The position numbers and the translations under genes are program-made. Positions 61,970-64,000 of a stretch of 64,000 bases of DNA are shown here, piece by piece. Under the pieces are notes generated by a model. It made no database searches. It was not told the origin of the DNA and saw nothing but the letters and a program-made list of their open reading frames with translations. Every line of letters starts with the position of its first letter. Position 1 is the first letter of the stretch. The stretch comes from Candidatus Rifleibacteriota bacterium (GTDB lineage Bacteria; Muiribacteriota; Ozemobacteria; Ozemobacterales; Ozemobacteraceae). Where the stretch lies: positions 6,280-70,279 of the forward strand of contig JADFYG010000011.1 in the NCBI GenBank assembly GCA_015233155.1. Reading direction: 5' to 3'.

Positions 61970-63634
61970 TTACTTGGCCAACATGCGCCCCAGCTCAGTT
62001 TCAAGCTCGGAGAAACTCGCCGGACGATTGGCCGGATTTTTGTTCAGAGAGTCCAGGACCATTACTTCCAGGGAACGATCGATCTCCGCTCGAAATTGCC
62101 GCAGTGGGGTGGGCTCCTGCACCATGATGACGGAAATGTCCTCGCCTTGAAATGGGCGATGGCAGGTGAGCATTTCATACAGAGTCACACCGAAAGCATA
62201 GATCTCACTGGCTATGGTTGCCGGTTCACCACGTAATCGCTCGGGTGCCAGATACCACGGGGTGCCAAGAATAACTCCGGTTTGCGTCATCTTCATTTTG
62301 CCCTCAACCTGAGCGAGGCCAAAATCAACAAGTTTCGCTTTGCCTTTGCCATCCACCAGTATGTTATCCGGCTTAATGTCTCTATGAAGAACGCCTCTTT
62401 CAGCGGCGTAATGCAGGCCAGACGCCAGATCACGAGCGATGGCCAACATCGCGTGCAGATCCGTTCCTCCTTTTTGGTTCCCACGCTCGATTACTTCGCG
62501 CAGGGTTTCCCCTTCGATGAACTCGAAGGCAAGATAGTAAGGAGGCTTCACGGAAAGATCAAAAACCTTTGGCATGGACGGATGGTCGAGGGAGGCCAAT
62601 ATACGGGACTCGCTCAGGAATCTTTCCCGCAGGTCAGGCTGCTGAGAAGCCACATCACTCTGCAACGCCTTGATTGCAACAATACGTTGCAGAATATCGT
62701 CAAAAGCTTTGTAGACCACACCCATCCCGCCACGTCCAAGCTCAGTGACGTCACGATAACGGGGAGGAAGGGAAACTCCTTCCCGGGATTCAATGGCAGC
62801 GCCAACTTTAGCAGCCGCAGCCGGAGGATCAACTTCAGGCGGTTTTTCCGGGGAGGGGTTCTTTTTATTATAGAGGAGTTGCTTGAGCTCATGTGTTCCC
62901 GGATAACCGGAGTCAATCTGCAACAGCTGCTCGAGAGCCTTCTGCGCTCCCTCCGGATCATCAGCGTTTTGCCGACATCGTGCCAGGGCATACAACCATC
63001 GGGCTTTGTTTGGCTCTATTTCACTGATTTTCTGGAAATATGGCAAGCTGACGTTATTAAACATCTTCTTTTTGTCATAAGATTCGGCCAGGTAAGCCAG
63101 AGATCTATTGTCGTTGCTTTCCTTGTAGAAGGTTGCAATGAGGGTCAGAACCGTTGGCGTCATGGAATTCAAGGCTATGGCAAGCTCCAAAACGCGTTTT
63201 TTCCAGTCCAGGCGATCGGGGCAACGCCGGCAGGCATCCTGCAATCGCTGGAAGACTTTTTCATCAGCCGCACGTTTTGCAACCAGCAGGTCGATTTCCA
63301 GATCCATGAACCAGGGCTGCTGAGAATACCTGGTTCCGGCTTTTGTCATAAAAGAGGCCGCCGACTGGGCCTGTCCGCCACGAACGAGGATGTTGATAAC
63401 AGCCTGTGTTATGGGCGGGTCTTCGAGGAGAGTATCTCCTTTTCCAAGTTCTGTCAGGGCGAGGGGAATCAACTCAGGAGCCGGAATACCACTGATTCCC
63501 CGCATAAGCATTTCCCTCTTTTCGCGCCTGAAATCTCGTATCTGTTTTTGGCGCGACAGCAGCAGTTTTACAATTACCCCGATGACCACCACGATAACGG
63601 CAGCAATTATATATGTCTGATTCCATGTTTCCAT
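61970..63634 (-). CDS. Membrane Ser/Thr protein kinase with TPR-like repeats
   Basis: 554 residues. N-terminal membrane helix (IIAAVIVVVIGVIVKLLL), about 200 residues of TPR-like helices (LAYLAESYDKKKMFNNVSLPYF, YALARCRQNADDPEGAQKALEQLL), then a Hanks-type kinase from residue 299: LGRGGMGVVYK, Lys322 in VAIK, catalytic HRDIKPDN (417-424), DFG (437-439) and APE (APERLRG). All catalytic residues are present. The helices lie between the membrane helix and the kinase, so all of it is cytoplasmic. Start at ATG 63634 rather than the upstream TTG at 63709. Confidence 0.92.
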   Translation of the reverse strand: METWNQTYIIAAVIVVVIGVIVKLLLSRQKQIRDFRREKREMLMRGISGIPAPELIPLALTELGKGDTLLEDPPITQAVINILVRGGQAQSAASFMTKAGTRYSQQPWFMDLEIDLLVAKRAADEKVFQRLQDACRRCPDRLDWKKRVLELAIALNSMTPTVLTLIATFYKESNDNRSLAYLAESYDKKKMFNNVSLPYFQKISEIEPNKARWLYALARCRQNADDPEGAQKALEQLLQIDSGYPGTHELKQLLYNKKNPSPEKPPEVDPPAAAAKVGAAIESREGVSLPPRYRDVTELGRGGMGVVYKAFDDILQRIVAIKALQSDVASQQPDLRERFLSESRILASLDHPSMPKVFDLSVKPPYYLAFEFIEGETLREVIERGNQKGGTDLHAMLAIARDLASGLHYAAERGVLHRDIKPDNILVDGKGKAKLVDFGLAQVEGKMKMTQTGVILGTPWYLAPERLRGEPATIASEIYAFGVTLYEMLTCHRPFQGEDISVIMVQEPTPLRQFRAEIDRSLEVMVLDSLNKNPANRPASFSELETELGRMLAK

Positions 63635-63826
63635 TGAATATTTCGATGAATCCACCCATGAATTCGCAACTGCTCGTCCGATCTTTCTTAGCGAACCGAC
63701 GCTGTTCAATAAATACCACGTGGGGTGGATTATTTCAAATTCAGTTGATTGCGACCAGTTATACCGTTTATAAAAAGTTCATTCGGAACTCTTTTGAATT
63801 TTATCGATAACGAACAAGCTCCATGA

Positions 63827-64000
63827 TTAAGTTTGGCTATGCAGGAAACAGGTCGGTTCATGTTTTACCGGCCACCAGCCAGTGCTCATCATGAATTCCC
63901 CGACGATCATGGGACCCATGAATTTGAATGTTTTCCGAAAGAATTTCACTACCGCCTGATGATCATTCGGCGACGGCAGAGTCGCCATAAAATCGTTGAA
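63827..64000 (-). CDS. C-terminal part of an unidentified protein
   Basis: The frame is open from the window edge and ends at TAA (63827-63829). The visible tail reads FMATLPSPNDHQAVVKFFRK then FMGPMIVGEFMMSTGWWPV and ends FLHSQT. No domain recognised. The upstream part lies outside the window. Confidence 0.55.
   Translation of the reverse strand, partial: FNDFMATLPSPNDHQAVVKFFRKTFKFMGPMIVGEFMMSTGWWPVKHEPTCFLHSQT

Noticed and set aside
62282-63637. 451-codon plus-strand open frame
   Set aside because: Antisense to the Ser/Thr kinase, whose motifs are unambiguous on the other strand.

Overview
The window reads as chromosomal DNA of a Gram-negative, largely anaerobic or fermentative bacterium that tolerates some oxygen. 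Evidence seen: exported proteins with signal peptides, a lipobox and a Tat signal; three type IV prepilin-like proteins; a glycyl radical enzyme with its activase; an exported superoxide dismutase; and HrcA/CIRCE heat-shock control. The mix (prepilin operon, SNF2 helicase, FHA-GAF-GGDEF and Ser/Thr kinase signalling) would suit a deep-branching phylum such as Candidatus Riflebacteria, but that is a low-confidence inference without a marker tree. No rRNA, tRNA, CRISPR array, integrase or intact transposase was recognised.

Layout. 1-6617: chaperones, all on the minus strand: hrcA-grpE-dnaK (dnaK cut by the window edge) and two tandem groES-groEL pairs, only the first of which has a CIRCE operator. 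6743-24650: a prepilin operon whose pilV-like and pilW-like genes are separated by about 12 kb of unrelated genes. The boundaries of that foreign DNA carry copies of the pilV 3' end (10775-10956, 15159-15336, 23078-23104). The first inserted block holds a SNF2 helicase with a partner protein. The second holds a formylglycine-enzyme-like secreted protein, an ECF sigma factor, a membrane protein, two secreted proteins, a J-domain protein, an AAA/DUF4143 ATPase and several gene remnants.

24817-32958: a cobalamin adenosyltransferase, a PilB-N-like protein, a GNAT protein, then a five-gene minus-strand signalling operon (small protein, GAF/PAS sensor lacking a phospho-acceptor His, RsbW-like ATPase, long coiled coil with zinc ribbon, tail-anchored protein) and a TlpA-like thioredoxin. 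33184-42413: DoxX, an aspartase/fumarase homologue, acetolactate synthase, an aconitase, and an AT-rich pair of glycyl radical enzyme plus activase. 42896-49386: a YyaL-type thioredoxin-domain protein and a pterin cluster (folE, a flavin reductase, a PCD-pteridine reductase fusion, folB, folK) behind a strong promoter.

49444-63634 is almost entirely minus strand: a two-subunit periplasmic molybdenum hydroxylase, a large Ig/DNRLRE lipoprotein, exported SodA-like and YHS-like proteins, TrmH, an exported LmeA/DUF2993-like protein, an alpha/beta hydrolase, a GT2 glycosyltransferase, an FHA-GAF-GGDEF diguanylate cyclase and a membrane Ser/Thr kinase. Short dispersed repeats lie between genes at 2238, 24739, 27747, 42529, 45197 and 58138.
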